A stretch of 64,000 bases of DNA from an uncultured Sunxiuqinia sp. (GCF_947495665.1 NZ_CANLZV010000006.1:124001-188000), one strand, 5' to 3'; counted from the stretch's first letter, positions 9,247 through 18,869 are shown. Program-made: numbers and translations. The notes: a model not told the origin generated them from the sequence alone.

Positions 9247-10256
9247 TAGTCAACTTTCTTAAATTTCATCAATTCATTGTCCGCTTCGTCGGTTAGAATT
9301 AAAGTTAAACCAACAAGCTGATAGCCTTTAACCTGCTGCAAACTCTTTCCAAATTGATCAGGAACAGTCATGTTCTGACACATTTTTCGGGTTCCGGCCA
9401 GAACACCAAATTCCAGGTTCTTTCCATCCAGTTTTTTGATATCGCCCATGAAATTATTGCAGCCATCCGTTCCTACTGCCCGCATTTCGGCCAAGTGAAT
9501 TTCAAGTACCGGGCGTTCCTCAAAATCAGTTACGCGTTCTCCATTCATGGTTTCCAAAGCCCAAATGTCATTCAAGTTTTGGTTGACCTTTTCCTCTTCA
9601 TGCTGCCTGATAAAAGCCAATAATTCTGCGCCATCTTCACCGTAAAAAACAAGCTCTGACTGAACCGCCTTATAGCTGGCTACCTGGCTCAAAGCTTTCA
9701 AATAAGCATCTTCAATATTCCGATTCATGCAAGCTCTGCGGGTACTTGCAACATTGCCCAGCAGAATCGCTTCCTGAGTCAGTTGTTGAATGGGACCTGA
9801 ATAAGTGTTACATCCGCTGGAACCAAAAATACGGTTGTTCTCTAAATCGACTTCCAGTGTGGGAAGAACGACCGAGCGATTAACCGGACCGCCATTAATT
9901 CGTGCTAACAACCATTTTCCATGGATCAGAGCGCTACGGTCCACTTGTTTATCCAGCACTTTAACAAGGGTGTACTTGATGGAAGAAGCATCAGCCGGAA
10001 CCTCTTCCTTGGGAAGATGCTCTTCTTTGACTTTCAATTTATAGAAAAACCCCGGTTCATAGTCAAAACCATCAATGGTCGAATAAAAATTTTGCCATTG
10101 GGCTTCCTCCATGTTATTCCCTTTTTGCACTTGCATGCACGACATTGGGCTAACACCCATACAATCAACCTTACTACTATTCACCCAGTATACATTCTTT
10201 TGCGTACTGCATGAAAACAGCGTTGCCAGCAGTATTAAGCTAAAAATACCTTTCAT
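9246..10256 (-). CDS. Lipoprotein with DUF4377 and two META domains
   Basis: A 336-residue lipoprotein; the signal ends LFSCS, giving a lipidated Cys near residue 16. Residues about 22-85 look like DUF4377 (VYWVNSSKVDCMG, followed by DYEPGFFYKLKV). Two HslJ-like META domains follow, each with an SGCN or DGCNNFMG core and a conserved cysteine pattern (RRACMN, RKMCQNM). META proteins in other bacteria are linked to heat or novobiocin resistance and envelope stress, but the role here is unknown. First gene of the operon with the barrel and PCMD lipoprotein; two adjacent ATGs make 10259 an alternative start. Confidence 0.78.
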   Translation of the reverse strand: MKGIFSLILLATLFSCSTQKNVYWVNSSKVDCMGVSPMSCMQVQKGNNMEEAQWQNFYSTIDGFDYEPGFFYKLKVKEEHLPKEEVPADASSIKYTLVKVLDKQVDRSALIHGKWLLARINGGPVNRSVVLPTLEVDLENNRIFGSSGCNTYSGPIQQLTQEAILLGNVASTRRACMNRNIEDAYLKALSQVASYKAVQSELVFYGEDGAELLAFIRQHEEEKVNQNLNDIWALETMNGERVTDFEERPVLEIHLAEMRAVGTDGCNNFMGDIKKLDGKNLEFGVLAGTRKMCQNMTVPDQFGKSLQQVKGYQLVGLTLILTDEADNELMKFKKVD

Positions 10257-10519
10257 CATAACCTTTTATCCTTAATTAATTTAAACGAGTACCAAAGATC
10301 GAATCCAAGTAATTGTCATCGATAATACTTCAGATCCCGCTTCAGCACTCTTATTTCCTGAATCTATTAAACTAAACTATCCAACTAGATGCAAGTCGAA
10401 GTGAAAAGGTTGCTTACAAGCAACTTTAGCCTACAAAGAAACAACCAGGCTCAATTCTTAAAGTCTTATAAATAAACAGATAAATACAAAAAAGAATTCA
10501 GAGAAACAGATGCATAAGC

Positions 10520-10538
10520 ATCAGTAATTATTACTGAT
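10520..10538. other. Perfect palindrome over the patatin stop codon
   Basis: ATCAGTAAT-T-ATTACTGAT is a perfect 9-bp inverted repeat that includes the stop codon of the minus-strand phospholipase. A smaller GATGC/GCATC hairpin lies next to it. It may help end or stabilise that transcript; no clear T-run follows. The rest of 10260-10519 shows nothing I can name. Confidence 0.45.
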
Positions 10539-11325
10539 CATTTGAAGAAGGGTTACACCGAAAGAAAAGATCAAGGTCTTTCTTTGCCGTGTGGTAACCA
10601 ATCGCTACGATTTCCTCGAACTTGTCAAAGTCCCAAACTGAAAACTGCTCCAATTCATCGGGTTCTATGCACAAGTCACAATAGACTTTACTATTCCGTT
10701 GATTTTGAATAGCACACAAATCAAACACCCGCTCCGCAATGTCCCTGGCTCCAGAAATATGCTCAACTCTTTGATCGCCAATCACATTTGAACCAATCAC
10801 CACATCACAATCGAAGTTTAAGGCCTCAACCGGTAAATTCATAAACAAGCCCCCATCAACAAAGACAGAGCCATTAAGATGAACCGGAGCAAAAGCCACC
10901 GGGATGCTAGCGCTGGCAATTACCCAATCGATCAATTGATTACCTTCGCCCGCCACCTTCACTCTCCCGGTATTCAAGTTGGTGGCCGTTACAAAAAAGC
11001 GCTTTTGAAGCAAATCAAACCGATCGTGCTTGATGTAATTTTCCAACCGCTTCTTCACCCCATTGAGGTTAACCAACCCACCGTTCCGGAAATCAATTTT
11101 AAACCAATTCCAAATTTTCTCTTTGTGGAGCATCGTTAATATTTCATCAGCACCAAAGCCGGCGCAGTACAATAGGCCAATAATTGCCCCCATGCTTGTT
11201 CCGGCAAGTTTGTCCACAACAATTCCGGCTTCATCAATGGCTTTCAATACCCCGACATGAGCAAAGCCTTTCGCTCCGCCGCCTCCAAGAGCCAAGCCTA
11301 TTTTCTGATCCTGCTTTTCATTCAT
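10531..11325 (-). CDS. Patatin-like phospholipase (RssA type)
   Basis: A 264-residue patatin-fold acyl hydrolase. GGGGAKG (residues 14-20) forms the oxyanion hole, GTSMG places the nucleophile at Ser44, and DGG at 157 supplies the Asp of the Ser-Asp dyad. It has no signal peptide, so it is probably cytosolic or membrane-peripheral, like the bacterial RssA/YchK group. Substrates are probably phospholipids or acyl esters. It stands alone on the minus strand between the META gene promoter region and the tRNA. Confidence 0.86.
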   Translation of the reverse strand: MNEKQDQKIGLALGGGGAKGFAHVGVLKAIDEAGIVVDKLAGTSMGAIIGLLYCAGFGADEILTMLHKEKIWNWFKIDFRNGGLVNLNGVKKRLENYIKHDRFDLLQKRFFVTATNLNTGRVKVAGEGNQLIDWVIASASIPVAFAPVHLNGSVFVDGGLFMNLPVEALNFDCDVVIGSNVIGDQRVEHISGARDIAERVFDLCAIQNQRNSKVYCDLCIEPDELEQFSVWDFDKFEEIVAIGYHTAKKDLDLFFRCNPSSNDQ

Positions 11326-11580
11326 TGCTTTTCACTTATTTAGAATTGATTCCACATCAGGCTAGCAGCGCCATTCTATAATTGAAGAAGGTTCCTCCTT
11401 TCAAAATAGGATAGTTAAAATTAGTCATTTTATTGAAGTTAACCCCCTAGAAAAAAGCATGATATTTGGGATTTTGAAAAAACAGGGGCATCGTATTTCA
11501 GCATGAGGACTACTGAAAAACGACTTTTGTAAAAACAAAAAAGCAGCTACAGCAAATAGCTGCAACTGCTTTTCTTTTTG

Positions 11581-11654
11581 TGGAGAATATCGGAATCGAA
11601 CCGATGACCTTTTGACTGCCAGTCAAACGCTCTAGCCAACTGAGCTAATCCCCC
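11581..11654 (-). tRNA. tRNA-Ala (anticodon GGC)
   Basis: The minus strand folds into a full cloverleaf: a 7-bp acceptor stem (G1-C72, closing at T7-A66), a D arm, an anticodon stem TTTGA/TCAAA around a loop with GGC, and a T arm ATCGG-TTCGATT-CCGAT. The acceptor carries the G3-U70 pair that is the alanine identity element, and the discriminator is A. CCA is not encoded. It reads GCC codons. Confidence 0.93.
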
Positions 11655-11780
11655 ATTAAGCGAGGGCAAATATATAAATATTTTTAAACCGCAAGACCAT
11701 GCCAACACACAAATTTTACATTTTCGGCAAATAAAAATCGGGTATTCCTCATTTTCAATGAAATGTCCAATATCAAAAAG

Positions 11781-12026
11781 CTATTCTTTGTTTTCCCAAT
11801 ACGCCTTTTCTTTCGTAATCGCCAGGTCCAACAATGGAATTGACACCTTTTTACCCGCTATAAGCTCTTCATTCATTAAGAAAGCTGCTTTTCCTTCTTC
11901 CATCGAACGATAGAAGCTCCCGGAAATAAAGTCTCCTTGCGAGAAATCAGTTTGGTGTTCTTCCCAGAATAAGTTGTTTAAAGAGCTTACGGGGAGACTC
12001 CTCGAAATTTTGTAAAAAATAAACAC
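11781..12026 (-). CDS. Small hypothetical protein or gene remnant
   Basis: An open frame of 81 residues with a GTG start and no recognised domain; it is rich in Glu and Lys at the C-terminus. An internal ATG (before EEGKAAF) would give about 40 residues. No ribosome site, partner gene or family is apparent, and it sits alone between the tRNA and the TonB genes. It could be a real small gene, the 3' remnant of a longer one, or chance. Confidence 0.3.
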   Translation of the reverse strand: MFIFYKISRSLPVSSLNNLFWEEHQTDFSQGDFISGSFYRSMEEGKAAFLMNEELIAGKKVSIPLLDLAITKEKAYWENKE

Positions 12027-12218
12027 AATTAATTAATGTATCCAGAACGGTTCTTTTCTCAGCGAATTCAACGATTAGCCTTCAAGTAAACACCTGTTCA
12101 AAATGGGTTGGGCGGAGGCCAATTCAAACTCCCAGGTTTCTTCCTTTCGTTTTTGGTTTAGTTTTTGTGTTTCAAGGTTTAGCCATTGAATTAATCATTC
12201 ACTTTTAAACTTAAAGTC

Positions 12219-12902
12219 ATGAAAACTAAGAAAACTAAAAAAGCCGATTTAGAAGGAAAACGCTCCTTATTTCTAAGTATTGGACTGGTTCTTTCCTTAA
12301 GTTTTGTGCTGCTGGCCTTCAGCTGGAAAACACCCGTAAATCAAACCGACGCTTTTGACCAGGTTGATTGGGGCGTCCCCGATGACATTGTGATCCCACT
12401 TACCCGACCAGAGAAAAAAGAAGTCCTTCCTCCGGTTCAAACAGTCGTAGAATTCACCTTGGTAGATAATCAAACAGAGATTGAGGATGAGCATCTCGAA
12501 ATATTCAATTCCGAAATAACCGATGAAGGAATTGATGTGGATGCCTTGCTTGCCAACCGTAAGGATGATGCCTATGAGGACAAAACCGTCATTTATAACT
12601 TTGTGGATGAGATGCCTGAATTTCCAGGAGGCAAGCAAGCGCTGCTCAACTACATTGGCAAAACAGTCAACTACCCGGTAATTGCGCAGGAAAATGGGAT
12701 CCAAGGAAAAGTCTATGTCAACTTTGTTGTTAATGCTGATGGCCAGGTGGGCAATGTTTCGGTGGTTCGTCCTGTTGATCCATCCCTTGACAAAGAGGCA
12801 ATCCGGGTGGTGGAAAGCATGCCACGGTGGAAACCGGGCAAGCAAGCAGGTCGCGCAGTCCGCGTGTTCTACCATGTTCCCATTAGTTTTGTATTACAAT
12901 AA
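12219..12902 (+). CDS. TonB-domain protein, paralogue 1
   Basis: A 227-residue energy-transducer-like protein: a short basic N-terminus, one membrane anchor (about residues 17-33), an acidic linker with only a short Pro/Lys stretch, and a TonB C-terminal domain (about 150-227, including NGIQGKVYVNF and RWKPGKQ, ending ISFVLQ). The C-domain would contact outer-membrane receptors. It is followed 127 bases later by a close paralogue. No ExbB/ExbD or TonB-dependent receptor gene is nearby. Its linker is poor in proline compared with its neighbour, which may limit its reach across the periplasm. Confidence 0.85.
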   Translation: MKTKKTKKADLEGKRSLFLSIGLVLSLSFVLLAFSWKTPVNQTDAFDQVDWGVPDDIVIPLTRPEKKEVLPPVQTVVEFTLVDNQTEIEDEHLEIFNSEITDEGIDVDALLANRKDDAYEDKTVIYNFVDEMPEFPGGKQALLNYIGKTVNYPVIAQENGIQGKVYVNFVVNADGQVGNVSVVRPVDPSLDKEAIRVVESMPRWKPGKQAGRAVRVFYHVPISFVLQ

Positions 12903-12966
12903 ACAAAAACCGAAATAAGTCTGTTAATAAAAAAGATTTGAACTCTTGCTTTTGAAGATTATTTTT

Positions 12967-12974
12967 TATCTTTA
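12967..12974 (+). promoter_or_regulatory. Candidate -7 box for the second TonB gene
   Basis: TATCTTTA matches TAnnTTTG at seven of eight positions, 56 bases before the ATG. A TTG lies 17 bases upstream. It suggests that the two TonB paralogues can be transcribed separately. Confidence 0.35.
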
Positions 12975-13029
12975 ACCCCTCAAAAGAAAAAGTATTTCTG
13001 AGAATAGAATAAACTTCTAAAACTGAATT

Positions 13030-13713
13030 ATGGAACTAAAGAAATCACCAAAAGCCGATCTTGAGAGCAAAAGAAATATCTTTGTTCAGATAGGGTTAGT
13101 GGTATCTCTTGGTCTTTGTTTGCTTGCTTTTGAATGGACTACAAAAGTAGAACAGGCATCTTCATTGGGAACAATGGCTGAGCAGGTAGTAGAAGACGAG
13201 GTTATCCCCATCACCCGTCAAGAAGAAGTAAAACCACCACCACCACCTCCACCTCCAAAAGTAGTAGAAGTGTTGAACATTGTGGAAGACGACGTTGAAA
13301 TTGAAGATGAACTGGAAATCCAGGACACAGATATCGACGAAGAAACAGCTATTGAAGTAGCTCCTGTTATTCAGGAAGAAGAAGAGGAAGAAGAAGGTCA
13401 GGTATTCTTTATTGTAGAAGACATGCCCGAGTTCCCCGGTGGAGAATTGGCTTTGCGTAAGTTTATTGCCAACGCCATTAAGTATCCGGTTATTGCTCAG
13501 GAAAACGGTATTCAAGGTAAAGTATACGTAAACTTTGTTGTTGATACTGACGGAAGCGTTACCAATGCGCGTATTGCCCGTGGTGTTGACCAGTCGTTGG
13601 ACAAAGAAGCCCTTCGTGTGGTAAACAACCTTCCAAAATGGAAGCCAGGACAACAAAGGGGAAAACCAGTAAAAGTTTCTTACACGGTTCCAATTAACTT
13701 TGTATTACAATAA
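13030..13713 (+). CDS. TonB-domain protein, paralogue 2
   Basis: A 227-residue paralogue of the gene just upstream, of equal length, with the same N-terminal KADLE-K-R motif before the membrane anchor and a nearly identical C-terminal TonB domain. The linker differs: it holds eight consecutive prolines after KP and two strongly acidic runs (EEEEEEE). It looks like the canonical transducer of the pair. A T-rich terminator follows before hflX. Which receptors each paralogue serves cannot be read here. Confidence 0.87.
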   Translation: MELKKSPKADLESKRNIFVQIGLVVSLGLCLLAFEWTTKVEQASSLGTMAEQVVEDEVIPITRQEEVKPPPPPPPPKVVEVLNIVEDDVEIEDELEIQDTDIDEETAIEVAPVIQEEEEEEEGQVFFIVEDMPEFPGGELALRKFIANAIKYPVIAQENGIQGKVYVNFVVDTDGSVTNARIARGVDQSLDKEALRVVNNLPKWKPGQQRGKPVKVSYTVPINFVLQ

Positions 13714-13732
13714 CGATTTTAGATAAACAAAA

Positions 13733-13767
13733 GATCCTGGTTCCGTATTTCGGGGCCAGGATTTTTT
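13733..13767 (+). terminator. Terminator after the second TonB gene
   Basis: ATCCTGG (13734-13740) pairs with CCAGGAT (13756-13762) across a 15-base loop, followed by TTTTTT. It separates the TonB pair from hflX. Confidence 0.75.
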
Positions 13768-13788
13768 ATGGATAGAAGTAAAAGCTGA

Positions 13789-15000
13789 ATGATAGAAACC
13801 GCCAAAACACAGGAAACCGCCGTACTCGTTGGGTTAATTAACCAAGAACAGGATGAAAGACAGGCACAAGAATACCTGGATGAACTTGAGTTTTTGGCTG
13901 ATACCGCAGGGGCAAAAGTTGAAAAACAATTTTTTCAACGCTTAGACACACCCAATTCCGCAACTTTCGTTGGCTCGGGAAAACTGGAGGAAATTAACAA
14001 CTTTATCAAAGTTCATGAGATTGACACCGTGATTTTTGATGATGAACTAAGTCCGACACAACTCCGGAATATTGAGCGAACGCTGGAATGCAAAGTTCTT
14101 GATCGAACCAATTTGATCCTGGACATTTTTGCCAAACGCGCTCAAACAGCGCATGCCAAAACACAGGTTGAATTGGCTCAATATCAATACATGCTGCCCC
14201 GTCTAACCCGTATGTGGACCCACTTGGAACGGCAACGAGGTGGTATTGGGATGCGTGGTCCAGGAGAGACACAGATTGAAACCGACCGGCGGATTATTCT
14301 GGATAAAATAGCACGGCTAAAAATTCAGCTTCAAAAGATTGACAAACAAAAGGCCACACAGCGCAAAAATCGCGGAAAACTGGTTCGTGTAGCTTTGGTT
14401 GGCTATACCAACGTGGGCAAATCAACCATCATGAACATGCTGGCGAAGTCAGAAGTTTTTGCTGAAAACAAGTTATTTGCCACACTGGATACCACCGTCC
14501 GCAAGATGGTTATTGGCAACCTTCCATTTTTGTTGGCGGACACCGTTGGTTTTATTCGCAAATTGCCCCATGGACTGGTTGAGTCGTTCAAATCAACCCT
14601 TGACGAGGTGCGCGAAGCCGATGTTTTGGTTCATGTTGTTGATATTTCACACCCCGGTTTTGAGGAGCAAATTGACACCGTTAACGAAACACTGGCAGAA
14701 ATTAAGACCGGCGAAAAACCCACCATCTACGTGTTCAATAAAATTGATGCTTTTGAGTACGTCCAAAAAGATGAAGACGATTTAAGCCCCAAAACGAAGG
14801 AAAACCTTTCACTGGAAGAACTTCAAAACAGTTGGATGGGCAAAGGCAACACGCCGTCTTTATTTATTTCGGCCACCGAAAAAGACAATGTGGAAGCCTT
14901 CAAAAAGGTACTTTATGAGGAAGTGAAAAAGGTACATATTACCCGCTTCCCATACAACGATTTCTTATACGATATTGATTGGATCAATCCACAGGAATAA
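13789..15000 (+). CDS. hflX: GTPase HflX
   Basis: A 403-residue ribosome-associated GTPase that can split stalled or hibernating 70S ribosomes. An N-terminal HflX domain is followed by a helical linker with the signature RGPGETQIETDRR (residues 156-168), then the G domain: P-loop GYTNVGKST from 205, DTVGF at 251 and NKID at about 316. Length and order match the family. It stands alone between two terminators, so it is probably its own transcription unit. Confidence 0.95.
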   Translation: MIETAKTQETAVLVGLINQEQDERQAQEYLDELEFLADTAGAKVEKQFFQRLDTPNSATFVGSGKLEEINNFIKVHEIDTVIFDDELSPTQLRNIERTLECKVLDRTNLILDIFAKRAQTAHAKTQVELAQYQYMLPRLTRMWTHLERQRGGIGMRGPGETQIETDRRIILDKIARLKIQLQKIDKQKATQRKNRGKLVRVALVGYTNVGKSTIMNMLAKSEVFAENKLFATLDTTVRKMVIGNLPFLLADTVGFIRKLPHGLVESFKSTLDEVREADVLVHVVDISHPGFEEQIDTVNETLAEIKTGEKPTIYVFNKIDAFEYVQKDEDDLSPKTKENLSLEELQNSWMGKGNTPSLFISATEKDNVEAFKKVLYEEVKKVHITRFPYNDFLYDIDWINPQE

Positions 15001-15025
15001 CAAGAAAGAAAAACATCACCCAATA

Positions 15026-15053
15026 AGAAACCCGGCCATCAAGCCGGGTTTCT
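15026..15053. terminator. Bidirectional terminator between hflX and asd
   Basis: AGAAACCCGGC and GCCGGGTTTCT form a perfect 11-bp stem with a 6-base loop, midway between two convergent genes. Confidence 0.85.
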
Positions 15054-15078
15054 CATTAGTTATTGTCTGGTAAATTCA

Positions 15079-16089
15079 TTATTTCACTTCACCATTGGCA
15101 ATCAACCATTCAGCAATCTGAACAGCATTAAGCGCTGCACCTTTTTTGATCTGATCACCAACACACCAGAAGGTAATTCCTTTCGGGTTTGTCAGGTCCT
15201 TACGCAAACGACCGACATAAACATCATCTTTCCCGGCTACAAAAAGCGGCATCGGATATTCCTTGTTCTGTGGTTTGTCAATCACTGTCAGGCCTTTGAA
15301 GTTATTGAACGCTTCACGCACCTGCTCCAGGCTCAGCTCCTCTTCTGTTTCCAGCCAAATAGCTTCAGAGTGTGAACGGGCAACCGGTACACGCACGCAA
15401 GTAGCACTTACTTCCATGTCTGTGTGCATGATTTTCTTCGTTTCCCAATTCATTTTCATTTCCTCTTTGGTGTAGTCATTATCCAGGAAAACATCAATAT
15501 GAGGAATAATATTCATGGCCAGCTGATACTGAAATTTATTAATCGTAGGCTCTTCGCCCTGAGCCAACTGACGTGTTTGCTCTTCCAATTCAGCAATCCC
15601 CTGAGCACCTGCGCCACTGGCAGCCTGGTAAGTAGCTACCTGAACTTTGGTAATCTTGGATAAGTTTTCAATGGGTTTCAAAGCCACAACCATCTGAATG
15701 GTTGAACAGTTTGGGTTGGCAATGATGTTACGTGGACGGTTTCTGGAATCTTCTGCATTCACTTCAGGAACAACCAATGGAACATCATCATCGTTACGGA
15801 AGGCGCTGGAGTTGTCAATCATCACCGCACCATATTTAGTAATGGTTGATGCAAACTCCTTAGAAATAGAAGCGCCAGCCGATGTCAAGGCAATATCAAT
15901 ATCCTTGAAGTCATCGTTGTGTTTCAATTCTTTAACAGTCAGTTTTTTGCCTTTAAAGTCAAACACCTTACCGGCACTACGGGCCGATCCAAACAAAACT
16001 AACTCATCGAGTGGAAAATTACGCTCGGCCAGAACTTCAAGAAATTCCTGCCCAACAGCACCACTTGCACCAACAACTGCAACTTTCAT
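15079..16089 (-). CDS. asd: Aspartate-semialdehyde dehydrogenase
   Basis: A 336-residue NADP-dependent enzyme that reduces aspartyl phosphate to aspartate semialdehyde, the branch point to lysine/diaminopimelate, threonine and methionine. The Rossmann motif GASGAVG is at residues 7-13, the catalytic Cys is 128 (NPNCST) and the [10 protein letters not shown] block holds the active-site histidine. It is separate from lysC, which acts one step earlier and lies at 29-30 kb on the same strand. Confidence 0.95.
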   Translation of the reverse strand: MKVAVVGASGAVGQEFLEVLAERNFPLDELVLFGSARSAGKVFDFKGKKLTVKELKHNDDFKDIDIALTSAGASISKEFASTITKYGAVMIDNSSAFRNDDDVPLVVPEVNAEDSRNRPRNIIANPNCSTIQMVVALKPIENLSKITKVQVATYQAASGAGAQGIAELEEQTRQLAQGEEPTINKFQYQLAMNIIPHIDVFLDNDYTKEEMKMNWETKKIMHTDMEVSATCVRVPVARSHSEAIWLETEEELSLEQVREAFNNFKGLTVIDKPQNKEYPMPLFVAGKDDVYVGRLRKDLTNPKGITFWCVGDQIKKGAALNAVQIAEWLIANGEVK

Positions 16090-16133
16090 AATTTAATAAA
16101 TTTTATTAATTTGAATTCATTCTTACGTTCTTT

Positions 16134-16141
16134 CAAACGTA
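16134..16141 (-). promoter_or_regulatory. Candidate -7 box of asd
   Basis: On the minus strand TACGTTTG is an exact TAnnTTTG match 45 bases before the asd ATG. It overlaps a short inverted repeat (ACGTT...AACGT). A good -33 element at standard spacing is not evident. Confidence 0.45.
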
Positions 16142-16187
16142 TAATAAAGTCCGCAAAATTAGCAGTTTGCTTTTAATTTTTCACAAT

Positions 16188-17639
16188 ATGTGGCGTATAA
16201 ATAGTGTTTTTCTTATAATGCTTTTAGTATTATTAACAAATGAAAGCAAGGGCAAGGTAATTTGGGAGGAAAACTTCAGCCAACCCGACTTGGGTGTATG
16301 GGGCGATGCGAACGGAGAAAGCATTCATTCAAACCTTGATCCGAATGTGGGCTGGTCTCTCGATTATGAAGATTGTCAATTCACGGCTGAAAATGACTAC
16401 GTTAAAACAGTGACGACCTCCGGCGGCCGATTTGAAGCCCTGGACTGCGACGGCGAAGCCATTTGGACTTCGGCATGGATCATGATTAGCAAATACACCG
16501 AAATCAATTGTGAGCTGATAGCCAAAGAGACCGGTAGCGGCAAAAATCCGGCGAGTAAATACCTGAAAGCCTATTACCAGATTGACCAGCAGGAAGAACA
16601 ACTTTTTGAAACCAATGGGGTGAATGAAGGGAACTGGGGTGAAGTCATCGCCAGTCAATCTCAGTTGGAAGGTGATTCGATCCGAATCATCGTTCGCCTG
16701 AATAGCAGCTATGCCAGCGATAAAGTCATTCTGGATGCTATCCGCATTTGGACCGACCAACCGGAACAAATTGATCCGAATCAGCTGGCGGTTATCGGTG
16801 ATCTTTTTATCAATGAGGTTCTTTTCAACCCCTATCCCGAGGGCGTTGATTTTGTTGAACTTTACAATCAATCGGACAAGATGATTCGCCTTGATCACCT
16901 GTTTTTGGCCAATAAAAACGACGATGGAAGCTTAAAAACCATCATTCCGATAACAACTCAAGAAGCATACTTCCCGCCTAAAAGTTATCTGGTGCTCAGC
17001 GAAAGTCAGGAGCAGGTTTTTGCTTTCTACAGCACATCCTGTCCCGATTGCTTTCTGAACCTTCCTGACTTGCCCGCCATGAACAACGATGAAGGAACTA
17101 TAGTGCTAATGGCCGATTCGCTGAAAGTTCTCGAAGAATTCCACTATTCAGAGAAAATGCACCATCCGCTTCTGGTTGACGAAGAAGGTGTATCGCTGGA
17201 GCGAATTGCCCTGGATCAATCCAGCAATGATCCTTCCAACTGGGCTTCAGCAAGTCCGGCCGTACACTTTGCCACTCCCGGCTATGCCAATTCAATGAGC
17301 CGGACCGAGTCTCACCAAGCCAACAGCGTCACCTTAGAACCCAAATCCTTCTCCCCCAATGATGATGGGTACAATGATTATTTAACAATCAGCTATCAAT
17401 TTGAAAATCCGCATTACGTGGCCAACCTGAAAATATTTGATTCTCATGGTCGACCGATCAATGACTTGGTTCAAAACGAACCTGCCGGCAGCCAAGGGGA
17501 ATGGATTTGGAATGGCGAGTTGCAAAACGGGAGCAAAAGTCCGCTGGGTATTTACATTGTTTGGCTGGAAGTGCACGACCAAAACGGAAACACGCACCAA
17601 TTCAAAAAAGCCTGCAGCATTACCGACCGTCTGGAATAA
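16188..17639 (+). CDS. Secreted lamin-tail-domain protein
   Basis: A 483-residue exported protein. A signal peptide (residues about 1-22) is followed by a region of about 180 residues with a beta-sandwich look, a lamin-tail domain (about 200-370; INEVLFNPYPEGVDFVELYN is diagnostic) and a C-terminal FlgD/CHU_C-like Ig domain beginning SFSPNDDGYNDY. Such proteins are usually cell-surface or extracellular in Bacteroidota; some carry nucleases or peptidases, but no catalytic domain is visible here. The FlgD-like tail is not a standard T9SS type A tail. I prefer the ATG at 16188 over 16167 because it begins the signal peptide. Confidence 0.75.
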   Translation: MWRINSVFLIMLLVLLTNESKGKVIWEENFSQPDLGVWGDANGESIHSNLDPNVGWSLDYEDCQFTAENDYVKTVTTSGGRFEALDCDGEAIWTSAWIMISKYTEINCELIAKETGSGKNPASKYLKAYYQIDQQEEQLFETNGVNEGNWGEVIASQSQLEGDSIRIIVRLNSSYASDKVILDAIRIWTDQPEQIDPNQLAVIGDLFINEVLFNPYPEGVDFVELYNQSDKMIRLDHLFLANKNDDGSLKTIIPITTQEAYFPPKSYLVLSESQEQVFAFYSTSCPDCFLNLPDLPAMNNDEGTIVLMADSLKVLEEFHYSEKMHHPLLVDEEGVSLERIALDQSSNDPSNWASASPAVHFATPGYANSMSRTESHQANSVTLEPKSFSPNDDGYNDYLTISYQFENPHYVANLKIFDSHGRPINDLVQNEPAGSQGEWIWNGELQNGSKSPLGIYIVWLEVHDQNGNTHQFKKACSITDRLE

Positions 17640-17682
17640 CAGACCAAAACGGGCATTTCTGGCAGAATGATTGGGCGCTATC

Positions 17683-17736
17683 AATAAAGGCCCCAAAGCA
17701 CGGGATCAGAAGATCACTCGCCTTGGAGCCTTTATT
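17683..17736. terminator. Long hairpin between convergent genes
   Basis: AATAAAGGC (17683-17691) pairs with GCCTTTATT (17728-17736), extended inward by CCAA/TTGG with one mismatch. A secondary GATC-centred hairpin lies in the loop. It sits between convergent genes and is probably a bidirectional terminator. Confidence 0.6.
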
Positions 17737-17791
17737 TGGATATCTCTTAAGAAGGGATCGCTCCTGTTAATCGGATGAAACAAACTTCAAG

Positions 17792-18865
17792 TTACCTGTG
17801 CTTTTTCAAAACAGCCAGCACATCATCATCAACATTACCAAACAGCGAAACGCCGGCTGCACCGTTTTTCAAGGCATAGCTAATGCCAGCATCCAGCTCT
17901 TCCGATGACTTGAAGTTAGGCAGAAACAATCCGGCATACAGCGGGAACCGACCGCACAGAAAGTGAACACCTTCTTTCACCGCATCGCCAATCCACTGCA
18001 CTTGCTCACGATAAAATCCGTGATAAATCATCGGACAGATAGCATCCAGGTTCCAGTTGGTCCAATCTTGCCGAACAATCCGGCGGGCCACTTCCGGTGT
18101 TGGAAACACCGCGGCTGTAATTTGCTTTTTGTGCTTACTGGCAATAGCCGAGGCCTGATTCACAATAGTTGTAATCCGGTCGTATCGGTAGTTTCGCCAT
18201 GAAAGGCTCTGATCCGGATATTCCAGTTCCAGCGGATCAACACCGTGCATTTCTTGATACTTTGACCGACAGGTTTCGCAGTAGCAAAAATCATATTCCG
18301 GCAGTTCCTCCTGCTGAACAATGCCATAATTTTCCCACAAATCAACTGGCAAAATCACATCGCAGTAGCGTACATAATCCAGGTGAATGCCATCCACATA
18401 GTCTTTCTCCAAAACCTTTTCCACCTGTTCGCGCAAGTAATTCTGAACCTCAGGTTTTGACGGACAAAGCCAGCGGTAGTAATTAACGTACGGAGGATTG
18501 GTGGCACACGACTCGCCGGTACGGCTGATGGCGTACCATTCAGGATGCGACTCCAGCAACGACTTCTCCCCCCGGTTCATGGTCCACATCCAACGATGTG
18601 TTTCCAGTCCCGCCTTCTTGGCAACCCGGAAGTGTAATTCGCTGTCACTCTCAAAAAACATCCCCCGGATGCCGGCATCGTAATACCGTTCGTATTTTTT
18701 CTGCAACTCAGCTTCTGTTTCTTTTTGATTCGGATTTTCCCAAACCCAATGTTTAGTCGCTGTTTTTTCCGATTTGCTTGCTTTCGGAAATGCTCCCGAG
18801 CTGGTATAGCTTAAAATACCGGCACCTGCCAGTAAGGACGATTTTAAGAATTCACGTTTTTTCAT
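17792..18865 (-). CDS. GH10-like glycoside hydrolase (GHL family)
   Basis: A 357-residue protein with a Tat-like leader (KKREFLK followed by a hydrophobic run). The body is a TIM-barrel related to the hypothetical glycosyl-hydrolase-like families: the core DGIHLDYVRY (from residue 158) has Asp163 and Arg166 in the usual positions, and a conserved Cys cluster (FCYCETCRSKY) follows. Last gene of the fucosidase operon, four bases after the CBM9-like gene. Substrate unknown; one might expect a host or algal polysaccharide fragment. The Tat motif has Lys-Arg in place of Arg-Arg, so Sec export is also possible. Confidence 0.75.
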   Translation of the reverse strand: MKKREFLKSSLLAGAGILSYTSSGAFPKASKSEKTATKHWVWENPNQKETEAELQKKYERYYDAGIRGMFFESDSELHFRVAKKAGLETHRWMWTMNRGEKSLLESHPEWYAISRTGESCATNPPYVNYYRWLCPSKPEVQNYLREQVEKVLEKDYVDGIHLDYVRYCDVILPVDLWENYGIVQQEELPEYDFCYCETCRSKYQEMHGVDPLELEYPDQSLSWRNYRYDRITTIVNQASAIASKHKKQITAAVFPTPEVARRIVRQDWTNWNLDAICPMIYHGFYREQVQWIGDAVKEGVHFLCGRFPLYAGLFLPNFKSSEELDAGISYALKNGAAGVSLFGNVDDDVLAVLKKHR

Positions 18866-18869
18866 CTGT

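Noticed and set aside
11781-12026. Integrase or phage remnant beside the tRNA
   Set aside because: No tyrosine-recombinase motif is present, and the 3' end of the tRNA-Ala is not repeated nearby, so no attachment-site duplication is visible.
12297-12875. Open frame antisense to the first TonB gene
   Set aside because: It is the reverse-strand shadow of a well supported gene and its protein has no recognisable domain.
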